The position numbers and the translations under genes were made by a program. Shown here piece by piece: positions 12,736 through 23,462 of a stretch of DNA of 64,000 bases (position 1 is its first letter; the number at the start of each line of letters is the position of its first letter). The stretch covers positions 57,536,001 through 57,600,000 of the forward strand of contig CM114271.1 of the NCBI GenBank assembly GCA_050084515.1, in the 5' to 3' direction. Source of the DNA: Blasia pusilla. Taxonomy: Eukaryota > Marchantiophyta > Marchantiopsida > Blasiales. Under the pieces are notes generated by a model that had not been told where the DNA came from, did not search any database, and saw only the letters and a list, made by a program, of their open reading frames with translations.

Positions 12736-13490
12736 GAAATTAGCCGCAGCCGGCGGCTAATTTCAAGATAGAAGAAATAGATGCCTTGTTAGTAATTTCA
12801 ATATGGCAGAAATTAGCCGCAGCCGGCGGCTAATTTCAAGATGGTAGAAATCAACCGGAGCCGGCGGCTAATTTGAAGATGGTAGAAATTAGCCTCAGCC
12901 GGCGGCTAATTTCAAGATGCTAGAAATTAGCCCCAAGCTGCGGCTAATTTCAAGATGGAGGTATGAGCCGCTGCCGGTGGCTATTTTCTAGATGGTAGAA
13001 ATTAGCCGCAGCCGGCGGCTAATTTCAAGATGCTCGAAATTAGCCTCAGGCGGCGGCTAATTTCAAGATGAAGGTATGAGCCGCTGCCGGCGGCTATTTT
13101 CTAGATGGTAGAAATTAGCCGCAGCCGGCGGCTAATTTCAAGATGCTCAAAATTAGCTCTGGGCGGCGGCTAATATCAATATGGAGATATGAGCCGCTGC
13201 CGGCGGCTATTTTCTAGATGGTAGAAATTAGCCGCATCCGGCGGCTGATTTCAAGATGCTCGAAATTAGCTCTGGGCGGTGGCTAATATCAACATGGAGA
13301 TATGAGCCGCTGCCGGCGGCTATTTTCTAGATGGTAGAAATTAGCCGCAGCCGGCGGCTAATTTCTTGATGCTCGAAATTAGCCCTAGGTGGCGGCTAAT
13401 TTCAAGATGGAGATATGAGCCGCTGCCGGTGGCTATTTTCTAGATGGTAGAAATTAGCTGCAGTCGGCGGCTAATTTCAAGATGGTAGAC
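12736..13490 (+). repeat. 113-bp tandem array of palindromic GCC-box pairs
   Basis: Units contain facing heptamers, AATTAGCCGC then a 4-nt spacer then GGCGGCTAATT, able to form hairpins. The landmark GAGCCGCTGCC recurs at 12965, 13078, 13191, 13303 and 13417, a period of 112-114 bp over five copies. Between landmarks lie AAGATGGTAGAAATTAG and AAGATGCTCGAAATTAG half-units. No coding potential. Confidence 0.88.
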
Positions 13491-13561
13491 TTCTTGGAGT
13501 TCGGGAGTTTTCATGCAACCGGCGGTTAATTGATACAGCCGTTCATGGTGACATTATCCTA

Positions 13562-14310
13562 GATGCGAGGCCTACGGGGACGTCAACTCTTCAATTTCGT
13601 GGCGATCAATGAGTTCTCTTGCGAGTGGTTATGTGGCTCTTGGCTTATATTTCGGAGATTGATTCGCAGGAAAAATGTCTCCAAATATTCCGGAGAGATG
13701 ACTCAAAAGCGGTTCAGGCTGGTGCGCTTTCACCGATACTTTCCTTGCTGGTTCCTAACGTCACGCGGATGTACTCTTTTGCCGTGGAGAATGCTACACT
13801 AACAGGTCTTTTCCGCTCACTACTATCTCTCAAGCGGAACGGTGAGGATGGGAAGGATAGGCAGTTGAGAGAAGGCAGGGCATCTTGTTTGTGTTGTACT
13901 TGCATCACTCACTACATATGATTGATATGAATAAGACCAAGGAATGAAGAAATTTTCTGCAGGGTTGAGATTTCTTAAAATCCATTCTCGTTAACTTTGG
14001 TGTGGACTCTGGAGCGTCACGCTTCCTGGACCAACTTAAATATACCTTTGAACATTTGGTTAGAATGCATTCAGAATCACATCATGACCCTTTTCGTTGC
14101 CTCCATAGGCTCACACGGAAGGCACTCTGTTGTTCTCTGTTGTTATCATCATCAGCCAAAAAGAAGGGGGAGAAGAAGAAAGGAGGACTTGTAAAGACTG
14201 CTGTGAATAAGGAGATACGCTTCACGGCTAGAGTTCTGCTACTTCAATGCTACATTGACCTCTGCAAAGGCTTCATTTGGGTAACTTCACTACTTTTTCT
14301 TGTATAGCCA
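13562..14310 (+). other. Non-repetitive coding-like fragments inside the MULE (possible captured gene pieces)
   Basis: Unlike the arrays on both sides, this segment has normal codon-like composition with frames at 13619-13921 (100 codons; contains DSKAVQAGALSPILSLLVP, faintly ARM/HEAT-like) and 14002-14307 (101 codons; Lys-rich centre). Neither has a clear start, and no family can be named. MULEs often capture host gene fragments (Pack-MULEs), so that is the working idea. They could instead be exons of the element's own second gene. Confidence 0.3.
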
Positions 14311-14640
14311 ATGCCACTTGTCTTGAGCCTCTAGGAGATGCAATGTTTTCTTGGATTGCTCACAATCACCAGAAGTTCTGACCATCAAATTGTATATCTT
14401 CTGTGTTTGGGTGCAAAAATCTGAATTTACACTTAATTTCATTATCAGTGGTTTATGTAAATACACAGATAGATTTTTGGCATGGTCCAAGCTCTTGTAA
14501 TGATTTTTCATCAAACTTTCCAACCACTTCTTAGAAAGCAAGAACTTATTCTCAGATCGACATTATGTGTATCACGGATGCTTGCAAAGCATTTATCGTT
14601 GATCACAAAATTGTGTATCGTGAAACAATTTTCAATTCTG
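14311..14640. other. MULE interior, no gene recognised
   Basis: AT-richer sequence with short open frames on both strands (for example 14290-14541 minus) and no recognisable domain. Confidence 0.3.
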
Positions 14641-16115
14641 AGCTGGAGGTATGAGGGCTTTGCCTCTTCTTCTTTGTATTTTATACTTTCTAAGAAAACT
14701 GGTACTTTCCTTTGTTACTCTTTCTAACTGGGCACGTGGACAGTGTCTCCTTATGAACTGGGATGACTGCTCAATCATGTCAGATGGGGACTCAAAGTGC
14801 GACATATCCTCTTGTGTGGGACTTCTATCTTTTTCCCTCCCAGAGATTCACTCAAAGATTTGAGGCTTCCAAAACATCATTCTCAATTGAATTGAACTGA
14901 TCGACCAAGGACTTGAACTTCCCTTTGGTAAAGCCTCGGTACAAAGTCCTTGGGTAATCAGACCATCTTTTGAGGATCGGCTAATATCAAGAACTTCCAT
15001 GACCGGCTAATTTCAAGATGGAGGTATGAAAGTTCTTCTTTGTATTTGATTCTTTCTAAGAAAAAGTACTTTCCTTTGTTCTTGCTTTCTAATTGGGCAA
15101 AGGCTATTTTCCTTATTGGGATGATCGCTCAGTCATGTAAGATGGGGACTCCATAAGTGCCTTACATATCCTCTTTTTGGACTTGAATATTTTTTCAGAG
15201 ATTCACTCAAAGATTTCACATTTCAAAACATCTGACACTGACTCTCGGCAATTAATATCAAGATGGTAGTAAGTTAGGTAATTGGTGGGGGCAGATTTTG
15301 GGTTTTCATCTGCTCTTTTGATCTCTGGTATCGGCTAATATCAAGATGGTAGTAATTAGCCGCAGCCGGCGGCTAATTTCAAGATGGAGGTATGAGGGCT
15401 TTGACAGTTCTTCTTTGTATTTGATTCTTTCTAAGAAATCCGGTACTTTCCTTTGTTACTGTTTCTAATTGGGCATGCGGCTATTTTCCTTATGAATTGG
15501 GATGACTGCTCAATCATGTAAGATGGGGACTCCATAAGTGCCTAACATATCCTCTTGTGTGGGACTTGTATCTTTTTTCCCCTGCAGAGATTCACTCAAA
15601 GATTTGAGGCTTCCAAAACATCACCGTGAGTTGATTCCTCAAAGACAATTGAAGTGGACTATCGACCATAGGACCTGAACTTCCTTCCGTAAAAGCCTCG
15701 TAAGAGTTCTTGGGTAATTTGACTGGGGCAGATTTTGGGTTTTCATCTGCTCTTCTGATCTCTGGTATCGGCTAATATCAAGATGGTAGTAATTAGCCGC
15801 AGCCGGCGGCTAATTTCAAGATGGAGGTATGTGACAGTTCTTCTTTGTATTTGATTCTTTCTTAGAAATCCGGTACTTTCCTTTGTTACTGTTTCTAATT
15901 GGGCATGCGGCTATTTTCCTTATGAATTGGGGCTCAATCATGTAAGATGGGGACTCCATCGACATATCCTCTTTTGGACTGAAATCTTTTTTCCCCCAGA
16001 GATTCACTCAAAGATTTCACATTTCAAAACAAATGGAGTTGATTTGTTCTTGACTATCTCATTCTTCTTCGTAAAACCTCGTCTGAGTCCTTGGGTAATT
16101 TAATTGGGGCAGATT
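14640..16115 (+). repeat. About 370-435-bp tandem repeats, four copies
   Basis: Copies begin near 14645, 15022, 15388 and 15825 at ATGGAGGTATG-like landmarks, followed by CTTCTTTGTATTTGATTCTTT, GGGCATGCGGCTATTTTCC and AGATGGGGACTCCAT. Copies 2-4 are preceded by GGCGGCTAATTTCAAGATGG or a variant, which links this array to the 113-bp array. Copies 3 and 4 are the most alike. Confidence 0.75.
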
Positions 16116-16158
16116 TTGGTTTTTTGTATCGAGACGGTAAAGCTGAATCGATTCAGAA

Positions 16159-19100
16159 TTGTCTTTGGATGAAACTTCCTTTACCTATGAAAATGGCATT
16201 TGTTCTTGTATCTCATTCTTCATCGACAACCTGTCTTTTTTGGATTTAATCATCGATCTACCTAAAGGATCGGACTTCCCACAGATGCATACTCCTCTAC
16301 TAGTGTCAAATGAGACTACATGCTTAATTCCAGCGGCTGAACCTGGGTTAGCAGTCGTCACATTTGGATGATTTATTCGCTCTCACATAACTCCATTGGA
16401 AGTACTTCACATTCTATGTTTGTATTCACCAAGGGCTATACCCTCCCATTGATAGAAAGTCCTATAAGAGTTGTCACTGATGTGCTTAGTTGGGTTTGGT
16501 GCATTTACCATACTAACACGCATATTAATTTCTTGCAGGGACAACATCTAAGTCAAGCTATGGAAGCAGGGTTCCCATTAAAAGATGTCGTTTATCGGAC
16601 AGACTTTGCTAGGTTGGAGGAAGATGTAGATAAGGACATGGCTGTTACCGTGGGAGTCGTTGGAGTGTGGGAGGTGGATTGGACCGTCTGTGATAAGGAT
16701 ATGGTCATAAACTTCTTGAGCACGTTCAACCCCGACACTTCAGAGGGAATGCTTTGACAAATCTACGGGCATACAATGTCAGAGTATGCGTTATGTATCT
16801 CTCCAGAACTCATAGCAAATGCTTTCCAGTTCAAGCACCTTGGCTCATTCTTATCTATGGAGCGCCAACACACTGATCAAGAGGAGCCAAGAATTTATTC
16901 CAAGTACCTCACCAAGCTGGACAAGAATAGCCACGGATACAAGCTAGGGTGTGTTGTGCCAGAGAACTTTCGGGCACTACTATTACAACTGAATCGTTGC
17001 TTTCATATGAAAGCAAACCCCGAGTGTGTCCCTGCAAGCATGTTATCAATGGCATGTCGGGCTTGGGAAGGCATTCCGGTGGATTGGGCGAGCTATGTCT
17101 ACAGGAAACTCAGGCAAGTCCTCCGACCAAGAGCCAAGAGAGAGAAAGTGAGAGAAAGCGGAGTTGGAGTTATTTTGACCATTCTCTTCAACCATGGCGA
17201 TGATCCGACCTCACTTGAGGTGACTGTAGCAGAGGCCACCCTAGTATCAGATCCGAAATTGAAAGGGAAGGCAAAGCTGAGTGGGACTCCATCGACCGAG
17301 CCCAAGAATCCTTGGAAGAGGAAAATTGCAGGAAAGGAGGAGAGTGAGCCCAGAGACAAATCAGAGCGATTGCGCATAAAACTGAAGCTACCTACCAAAT
17401 ACACTACTACAGGGAAGGCACAAACTTCAGATGATAGTGATGATTTCATTGCTCAAAAGAAAATACCGAGAAATAAGAGTTCCTCACATGGAGCTGGGAA
17501 GGAGCTTCCACAATTGCAGATGAAGAATCCGAAGTCTCGTCCAAAAACCCAAGGAAAGAAGAAAGTGAGGGTTCTAACCATTTCTATTCATTTTGTTTTA
17601 GTTTCTTGGCTATATGCATGAACGGCGGCTATTCTGACCTAGGCACTTGCAAGCATTAACTCATGGATAAATTGTAGACTAATAGCAGCCGGTGGCGGCT
17701 ATTCACAGCCTTTGCACAAAGATGCCAGAATGAACCGGCGTCTATTATAGCAGAAGCCGGCGGCTATTTTAATTCTCCGGATGGCGACTAAGACCAGCCG
17801 CCGGTGACTATTAAGCCCGCTTTTGGACAAGGCTACCAGAAAGAGTCGGCGTCTATTCTAGCACAGGGGGGCGACTATGCACTCTCTTTGGACTAAAAAA
17901 AATAGCAGCCGGAGGGGGGCTATTCACAGCCATTGTACAAGGTTGGCGGCTATCCACAGCGTTTGGGCAAGGCTACTAGCTTACACAAGGCTGCCTACAA
18001 TTTTTTTGTTTTCTTTATATGTAAATATAACTTTTGGGGTTCATTGGTGTGTACTAGGGAGCAAAAGTCAAGAAGGAAGATGATTCGGAAACTCTGCCGA
18101 TTGCTACAAATTCGAATCCAAGTGTAAGTAGAGTAAGATTTCATCATAGCTTGGCATTCTTTCATGTACACATGTATAAACGTTTTCTCAAAAAGCAGAT
18201 TCCCCTAAGGACTCCTCCTTCCATAGAATCCAAAGCTGGTGTATAAAGACTTGCTATCCTTTCCTTTTGCAGATGAGGATGTCAATTGTGAAGTTCGTAG
18301 TCTTATAAATTTATTTTTGGGTGCTCTGAGGAATACTACTACGTCTAGTTGACCTCGCCCGTGCAAGAATGGCGATTTCAAGGTTGGGTATTGCGAAGAA
18401 TGGGGCTGCACATGAGAGCAATGTCATTGTAGAGGAGCATATTTCAAGCCTCCCCACGGCCAGGGGAAAGTGAAGGTCTAAAGGAAACCCATGTCGAGGA
18501 GGAGCGGGGTGAACCGTCTGTGAGGTGGGTGTCATTGATACTCGAAGGTGATAGATGAGGTGATCAAAGGCATCACAGAGGAATTGAATACTACGAGGAC
18601 AAGGCAGCGGAGGATTGAGAAGATCATGTCATTCATTTGGAGGATAGTGAAGCAAAGGAGCCGACAAGAAGGATGCGGCTAGTCCTCGGTCAATCCGAAT
18701 GACACTCACACCAACAGCATGATTCACCTTCACTGTACATGGAGTGAAGAATGGAGAAAGCAAAGGGAATGAGCAACGAAAGGATGGTATCGATGGCTTG
18801 GATTGGCAAGAATTTGGGAACTTGCCTGAATGGAACACTCAGAAGGTAGGAGGTTGGGAAGTTCCCAATGTTTCTCAGTTCGGGCCTTCACAACACCGTA
18901 GGGAGTCTTTAGGCACAACAAGGAAAGACACGGTAGATGCACCTATGAAGATCACTACAGAGGGCCCTCATGGGAACATGGCAAGCGGCACACCACGTGC
19001 TCACCCTACAACAACGACCAAGGCGTAGCTTTTCGTGGAGCCTATGGTGATTACTCGGGGCTCTCAAACCATGGACAAGTTTCTTGTGAACAGAATGAGT

Positions 19101-20292
19101 CAAACTGACCATATGTTCACAGTGGATCAACAATTGCAAACAGATAGTATCCCTGAGGTGCATATGGTTAACCGCTTATGCCACACTGAGAGCGTGTACC
19201 ATGTGAACAACTATGTGCAAACTAAGGACTCCACATGGTGGTTGAATCACATGCGGTCCAAAGCGCTAGCAATGGTTCCAACACGCGGTGCTCCACAACC
19301 CACACCATCAAGTGAAGATGGTGTACTCCCTAATGCTGGGGGAGCTGAAGGTTTGGACGGAAAAGAAGATGGGCTCAAATCACAGCAGGTATTATGCCAA
19401 TCTTCAATTGCCCATCTTCCTTTATATGGCCTCTATTCTCCAATCGTTGTTCACAAATTGCAGTAAGTTCTTATGGATTTTTGGCATTCTCAGTGGAGGA
19501 GTCAACGTATAGGTGAAGGTTTACTCTATATTTGTTGGATTGTCCCAAAACCTTATCCAAAAATCCTTAGTGATCACAACCGGCGCCTATTCACTATGGG
19601 CGGCTATTCACGCAGCCTTAGTGATCACAACCGGCGGGTAAACATAGCCGGCGCCTATTCATAGTGGGCGGCTATGCACACCCAATGCGAATTTCTAGGC
19701 GGCGGCTAATCACAATCAAAGGCTTTGTGCTAAGCACAAAGTGGGGCTAATCACACACGACGGATTTTTTCCATTGTAGGTTATTTCATGTACACATTCC
19801 GTTTGTCTTTGGATGTAGGGACCAACGGAAGAAGTACCAAAGGAAGACCCAAGTGTGCCACAAGGAGGGTTTCTGATTGATGAGAGAATCATACAATTGT
19901 GGATTAACCATTTGGGGATGCCCGCGGAAGATGTGGTGCATTTGGAGTGTTGGGAGGACAAAATTCATCTCACTGAACGAACCACAGCTAGAGTAGACAA
20001 GTATGTTGAACACCTGGAGCTAAGGCACGCAGCTCTTCTCGCTGACAGAGGAGATCTCATTACAAAGTTAGGAGTGACCAGCTATGACAACAAAGGTGGG
20101 TGGGAAGAAGCCTTGCGTAGAGTGACAACCTTGCAAGATTTCGCAGCAAGGAATTCACAGTTTATTCGTGATCTCTTGAGTAGGCTAGGTGTGTCATCAG
20201 ACGGCTTGGACGAGGCATCCTGTTTCTCCAGGGCTCTAGTGGCTATTGTTTACTTGCAGGGGTTGGATTCTTCAGGTCCAAGCATGTTATAA
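16159..20292 (+). CDS. Second MULE-borne spliced gene, unknown function (partly broken)
   Basis: Several exon-like blocks share codon-like composition. One starts after a cag acceptor at about 16538 and runs to 16757; it continues in the same frame at 16776-17564 after a single in-frame TGA at 16755. It ends at AAGAAA|gtgagg. The next likely exon is 18058-18123 (ag before, gtaagt after, phase kept). Further blocks are 18744-19390 and 19819-20292, the last after a tgtag acceptor and ending in a stop. The first block (INFLSTFNPDTSEGML, SPELIANAFQF, later PVDWASYVYRKLRQVL) recalls the N-terminal domain of plant transposon-associated proteins, followed by a Lys/Arg/Ser-rich, probably nuclear region. 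Introns carry GGCGGCT arrays. The exact exon chain and the role are unknown. Confidence 0.5.
17621..17960 (+). repeat. GGCGGCTATT repeats within an intron of the second MULE gene
   Basis: Seven or more degenerate copies of AGCCGGCGGCTATT and GGCTACCAGAA-type units, lying between the 17564 donor and the 18057 acceptor. Confidence 0.7.
19570..19745 (+). repeat. GGCGGCTA / CCGGCGCCTATT repeats, intronic
   Basis: Copies of CACAACCGGCGCCTATTCA and GGGCGGCTATTCACA lie between exon-like blocks of the second MULE gene, upstream of the acceptor at 19817. Confidence 0.65.
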
Positions 20293-20389
20293 ATCTTTAT
20301 AAAGTTCCTTTTTGTTTTATGGTGAAACGATGATCACATCCATGTTGTATAATGTATGTCAAGCGCTGGAATTTGTGCACTTCCACCCC

Positions 20390-20835
20390 AAACCCTACAA
20401 CCTACGGCTAAAACGCTCATCAACCTTGGGGCTGCGGCTACAACCTGCGACTAACTCCAAACCCTAAACCCTAAACCTGCGGCTAAAACCTGTGACTAAA
20501 ACCTGCGGTTAAATTGGTCCATCATCTCCCCCTTGGCTGAAACTTCATCACCTCACTGCAATGCCATGACACACTGGAGTTGCGGCTAAATCCAAACTTC
20601 CACCCTAAACCTGTGGCTAAAACCTGTTGTTAAATTGGTCCATCCTCTCCCCCTTGGCTGAAACTTCATCAGCTCACTGCAATGCCATGACACACTGGAG
20701 CTGCGGCTAAATCCAAAATTCCACCCTAAGCCTGCGGCTAAAACCTGCGGTTGAATTGGTCCATCCTCTCCCCCTTGGCTGAAACTTCAGAACTTCTGCG
20801 GTTAAGTGCAAAGGTCTACGACTATAGAAATGGTG
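20390..20835 (+). repeat. Right subterminal GCGGCTAAA array
   Basis: Units with CCTGCGGCTAAAACCTG and a longer repeat of about 120 bp, CCATCCTCTCCCCCTTGGCT, recurring near 20520, 20640 and 20760. This is the right-end equivalent of the left-arm array, with the heptamer inverted and less conserved. Confidence 0.75.
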
Positions 20836-20899
20836 CTAGAAAATTACCGGACTTCCCGGTAGCTCATATCCCATGAACAGGGTGTTGTAGGTAAGAGCC

Positions 20900-20977
20900 C
20901 CACTCAAGCAAGAGATTTCAGAGAGGGGCCACTTAAGCAACATAAGTAGGGCAGGGGGCCACTTAAGCAAATACCTG
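20900..20977 (-). repeat. MULE terminal inverted repeat, right
   Basis: On the minus strand it starts CAGGTATTTGCTTAAGTGG. It keeps the three spaced TTGCTTRAGTGG motifs of the left end and is followed by GATATTATA at 20978-20986. Confidence 0.9.
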
Positions 20978-20986
20978 GATATTATA
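20978..20986 (+). repeat. MULE target-site duplication, right copy
   Basis: GATATTATA, identical to 4504-4512. Confidence 0.9.
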
Positions 20987-20989
20987 CGA

Positions 20990-21531
20990 ACATCTATGAA
21001 AGTTTTCATGTCAAGATTTGCAAAAAAAAAATGTGAATATATTTTTGTTATTCTAATAGAACATCTAGAATTCACTCTTGATAAGGCAACGTAGAGTAGT
21101 CTATGTGGAAAAACACGAGTCGGAATATATAGATCCACATTGCGTAGAGTTTGGTATTGGGACTCATTGATAGTCCTAGTCGGCTGAATAGGGAATTGAA
21201 ATCTTCGTGAATGAAACGGTAAACCAAAGTCTGATGCAATTAAAGGGATACGTGGAATAAAAATTTGATCCCGATGTTCTTCCCAATCATGATCTCGACA
21301 TCAATAATTTTCATGGAGAGGCCACAAACAACCAATCGAGTTGCATTTGCATGTCGCTTAGAATCATTTATATTCCGCATCACATGATGGAAGCACCAAT
21401 TTTCAAGCTAGGACGATGTGGGGGGAGACCTGAAGGGAGACATGTATTCAAGAATTCTGTAGAATAGAAATGATTCATACCTTAATCAAAGTTAGGGTCA
21501 TAACTTAGAAATGTGCGTTCATGAAACAAAC

Positions 21532-21604
<73 letters not shown>

Positions 21605-22320
21605 TAAAAAAGGAATTTGGAAGAAATATTAAGAAATATGTGAATCAAACAAATTAAATGTAGATATGCTTAGATACTACCTCTCCATTGCATGGAGACA
21701 TGACTTCAACCTTCATGTCATCAACATGTATGTTTCGTGGAATCAAAATAGTAGTATCCCTTAGGAAATCAATATCATGAAACCTTTGCCTGTTATTCCC
21801 ATATATTATGTTAATACTTTTCTCATAGTAATATTGGTCGAGTTGGAGTGTTATAGGCTAAAATGACCGCGAATAGTTGACAAAGTAAGGAGCCAACACA
21901 AATTTGAGAAGCCTCTTGCAAGCAAGTGAAAATCTCCCTATCATCCTCTAGAAGCCCTAATTGAATGACAGCCTCCTTAAAAATTGGATATAACTCTCCA
22001 TCCATAGTTCTAACATCTTCATAGTAGGTTCAACCTTAAACAAGATGTTAAGGCAATCGTAGCCAATGTCATTCTCCTTCTCCTACATTAACATAAAATT
22101 AGAAATATGAGGTTGAGTACATGAATTTGGCTACATCAGTTGGAAGGAGATAATGAAGCAAAAGGAAAAGATAGTATTTACCTAGATGGGTGAGATAGAA
22201 TTGCCCAATAGGTTGGCCACAATCGTTAACTGCACAAATTTTACATTTCCATATTTTATTCCTCCAAGAATAGAAGGAGGGAAATTTAATATACAAGAGG
22301 GACACAAACCAATCTACCAA
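20990..22320 (-). pseudogene. Helitron A helicase and middle-region remnant
   Basis: Minus-strand reading gives, from right to left: KFPSFYSW and QPIGQFYLTHLG (22320-22100), an ELYPIFKEAVIQLGLLEDD block (22005-21823), a FLRDTTILIPRN block (about 21760), a helicase C-terminal stretch (about 21480-21200) and [13 protein letters not shown] near 21075. These match PIF1-like helicase and preceding segments of plant Helitron proteins and align with the better-preserved Helitron B. The Walker A and B part between the NTPTRP and FLRDTT blocks is deleted. Many stops and shifts. An (AT)n tract interrupts it. Confidence 0.8.
21537..21600 (+). repeat. (AT)n microsatellite
   Basis: About 30 uninterrupted AT dinucleotides inside the Helitron A helicase remnant. 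Confidence 0.97.
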
Positions 22321-22701
22321 CTAAGAGGTAGTGGTGTATTCTAGTTTATTAACCAAGCTTTGGAATCTTTGGGTATATTCCCTGAGAGTGTCCTTCTTCT
22401 TACGCCTTAAATCGTGACACTTTCTAAGGCTCCAGTCCTCAAACTCCAAGTCTCGGAACTCATGAAGGAAGGCTTCTAGTACACCCTTCCAAGTTTCAAT
22501 GACGTCTGCTCCCAGACCCTCATACCATTGGCTGGCTCGCTTCTTTAAAAGGCTTGGGAATACCCTAAACAAATCTTCCTCCGAGCCTTCCCCATTAGCC
22601 TTAGCTATATGGGTAAACTCGAGCACAAAATTGTCCACGTCATCCCTCCAAACTCTTGCAAAAGTGGGATACCATAGCAGCGTCTTCCTAGTATTGGCCA
22701 T
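22321..22701 (-). pseudogene. Gag of a Ty3/gypsy retrotransposon, truncated
   Basis: 126 codons matching the retrotransposon Gag capsid fold: PTFARVWRDDVDNFVLEF, then SQWYEGLGADVIETWKG, FLHEFRD and LREYTQRFQSLVNKLE. Gag packages element RNA in virus-like particles. The C-terminal part (nucleocapsid zinc knuckle) and all of pol are missing because the element ends at the Helitron junction. Confidence 0.85.
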
Positions 22702-23439
22702 TGGAAAATTTCAGCCTTTAGGGCCCGGACTGGTTCTTCGGGAAGGGGGAGGTATGGATTTAGGCTTGGTGGGCCGGGTAGACTCCTCGTCCCCCAAATC
22801 CCCAAAGGGATTCCAGGTTGCGTTGTCTTCCGACTTTGAAGTTACAGAGGAAGTGCGGGGGGACGTACTCCCCTCTCTCTTCTTGCTCTTCTGCTTTGCA
22901 CGAGGACGAAGACTTGGAGATACACCCGGCGGTTTCCAAGACAGGTGATCTTCTTGTTGCTTATTGCGTCGATCAGCTCACAGATTCCGAGGTGATGGCC
23001 GGAAGTCTTCCATAGGTACCCCCAGGAGTTTGTGAGATTGGTGGCTCACCCAAGACTACTACAAGGGTTAACTCCATGGAGGGACAGTTGGCTTCTCTTA
23101 ATTTCTACGGGTGTGTGTATGTGCACTCAATGTACCTGCCAGGTTTTCCTCCCATAAATAGAAGTATCGGTCATCACCAAGTACAACTAACGTTCATGGG
23201 CGGAGCACCGTTCGGCGACGGTTTCTTTGACAAGACTAATTAACTTTTCTATCTTTTCTAATACTAGTGCACCGAATAGATTACTATCTTCTTTCATCCA
23301 CTACCTAAGGGGAATAGCTAGAGATAGGAGATGCTCTTCCATGAGAACTAAATGGCTGGGTCTCGTAGGCAGCGAGGCTTCTCCCCCCTCAACTTCACCC
23401 ATCACCCTCTTATTGTCTCCTCAGCTAATCTTGTGATCC

Positions 23440-23458
23440 TCGACAGCGGCGCCAAGAA
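23440..23458 (-). other. Primer-binding site of the minus-strand gypsy element
   Basis: The minus strand reads TTGGCGCCGCTGTCGAGGA immediately after the LTR end. It resembles the TGGCGCCGTTGCCGGGGA site common in plant Tat/Athila-type gypsy elements. Confidence 0.75.
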
Positions 23459-23462
23459 TTTT

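Larger units (their letters stand above)
4513..20977 (+). mobile_element. Giant Mutator-like element (MULE), 16.5 kb
   Basis: A DNA transposon bounded by 78-bp terminal inverted repeats (4513-4590 and 20900-20977) and a perfect 9-bp target duplication. It contains a degenerate MULE transposase (6453-9844), arrays of AGCCGCC/GGCGGCT heptamers, an 86-bp-period polypyrimidine array, about 113-bp and about 400-bp tandem arrays, possible captured coding fragments (13.56-14.31 kb) and a second spliced gene (about 16.16-20.29 kb). It inserted into Helitron A just inside that element's 3' end. At 16.5 kb it is much larger than usual MULEs (often 3-6 kb). The intact ends and target duplication imply fairly recent mobility, although the transposase copy inside is broken, so mobilisation in trans is likely. 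Confidence 0.92.
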
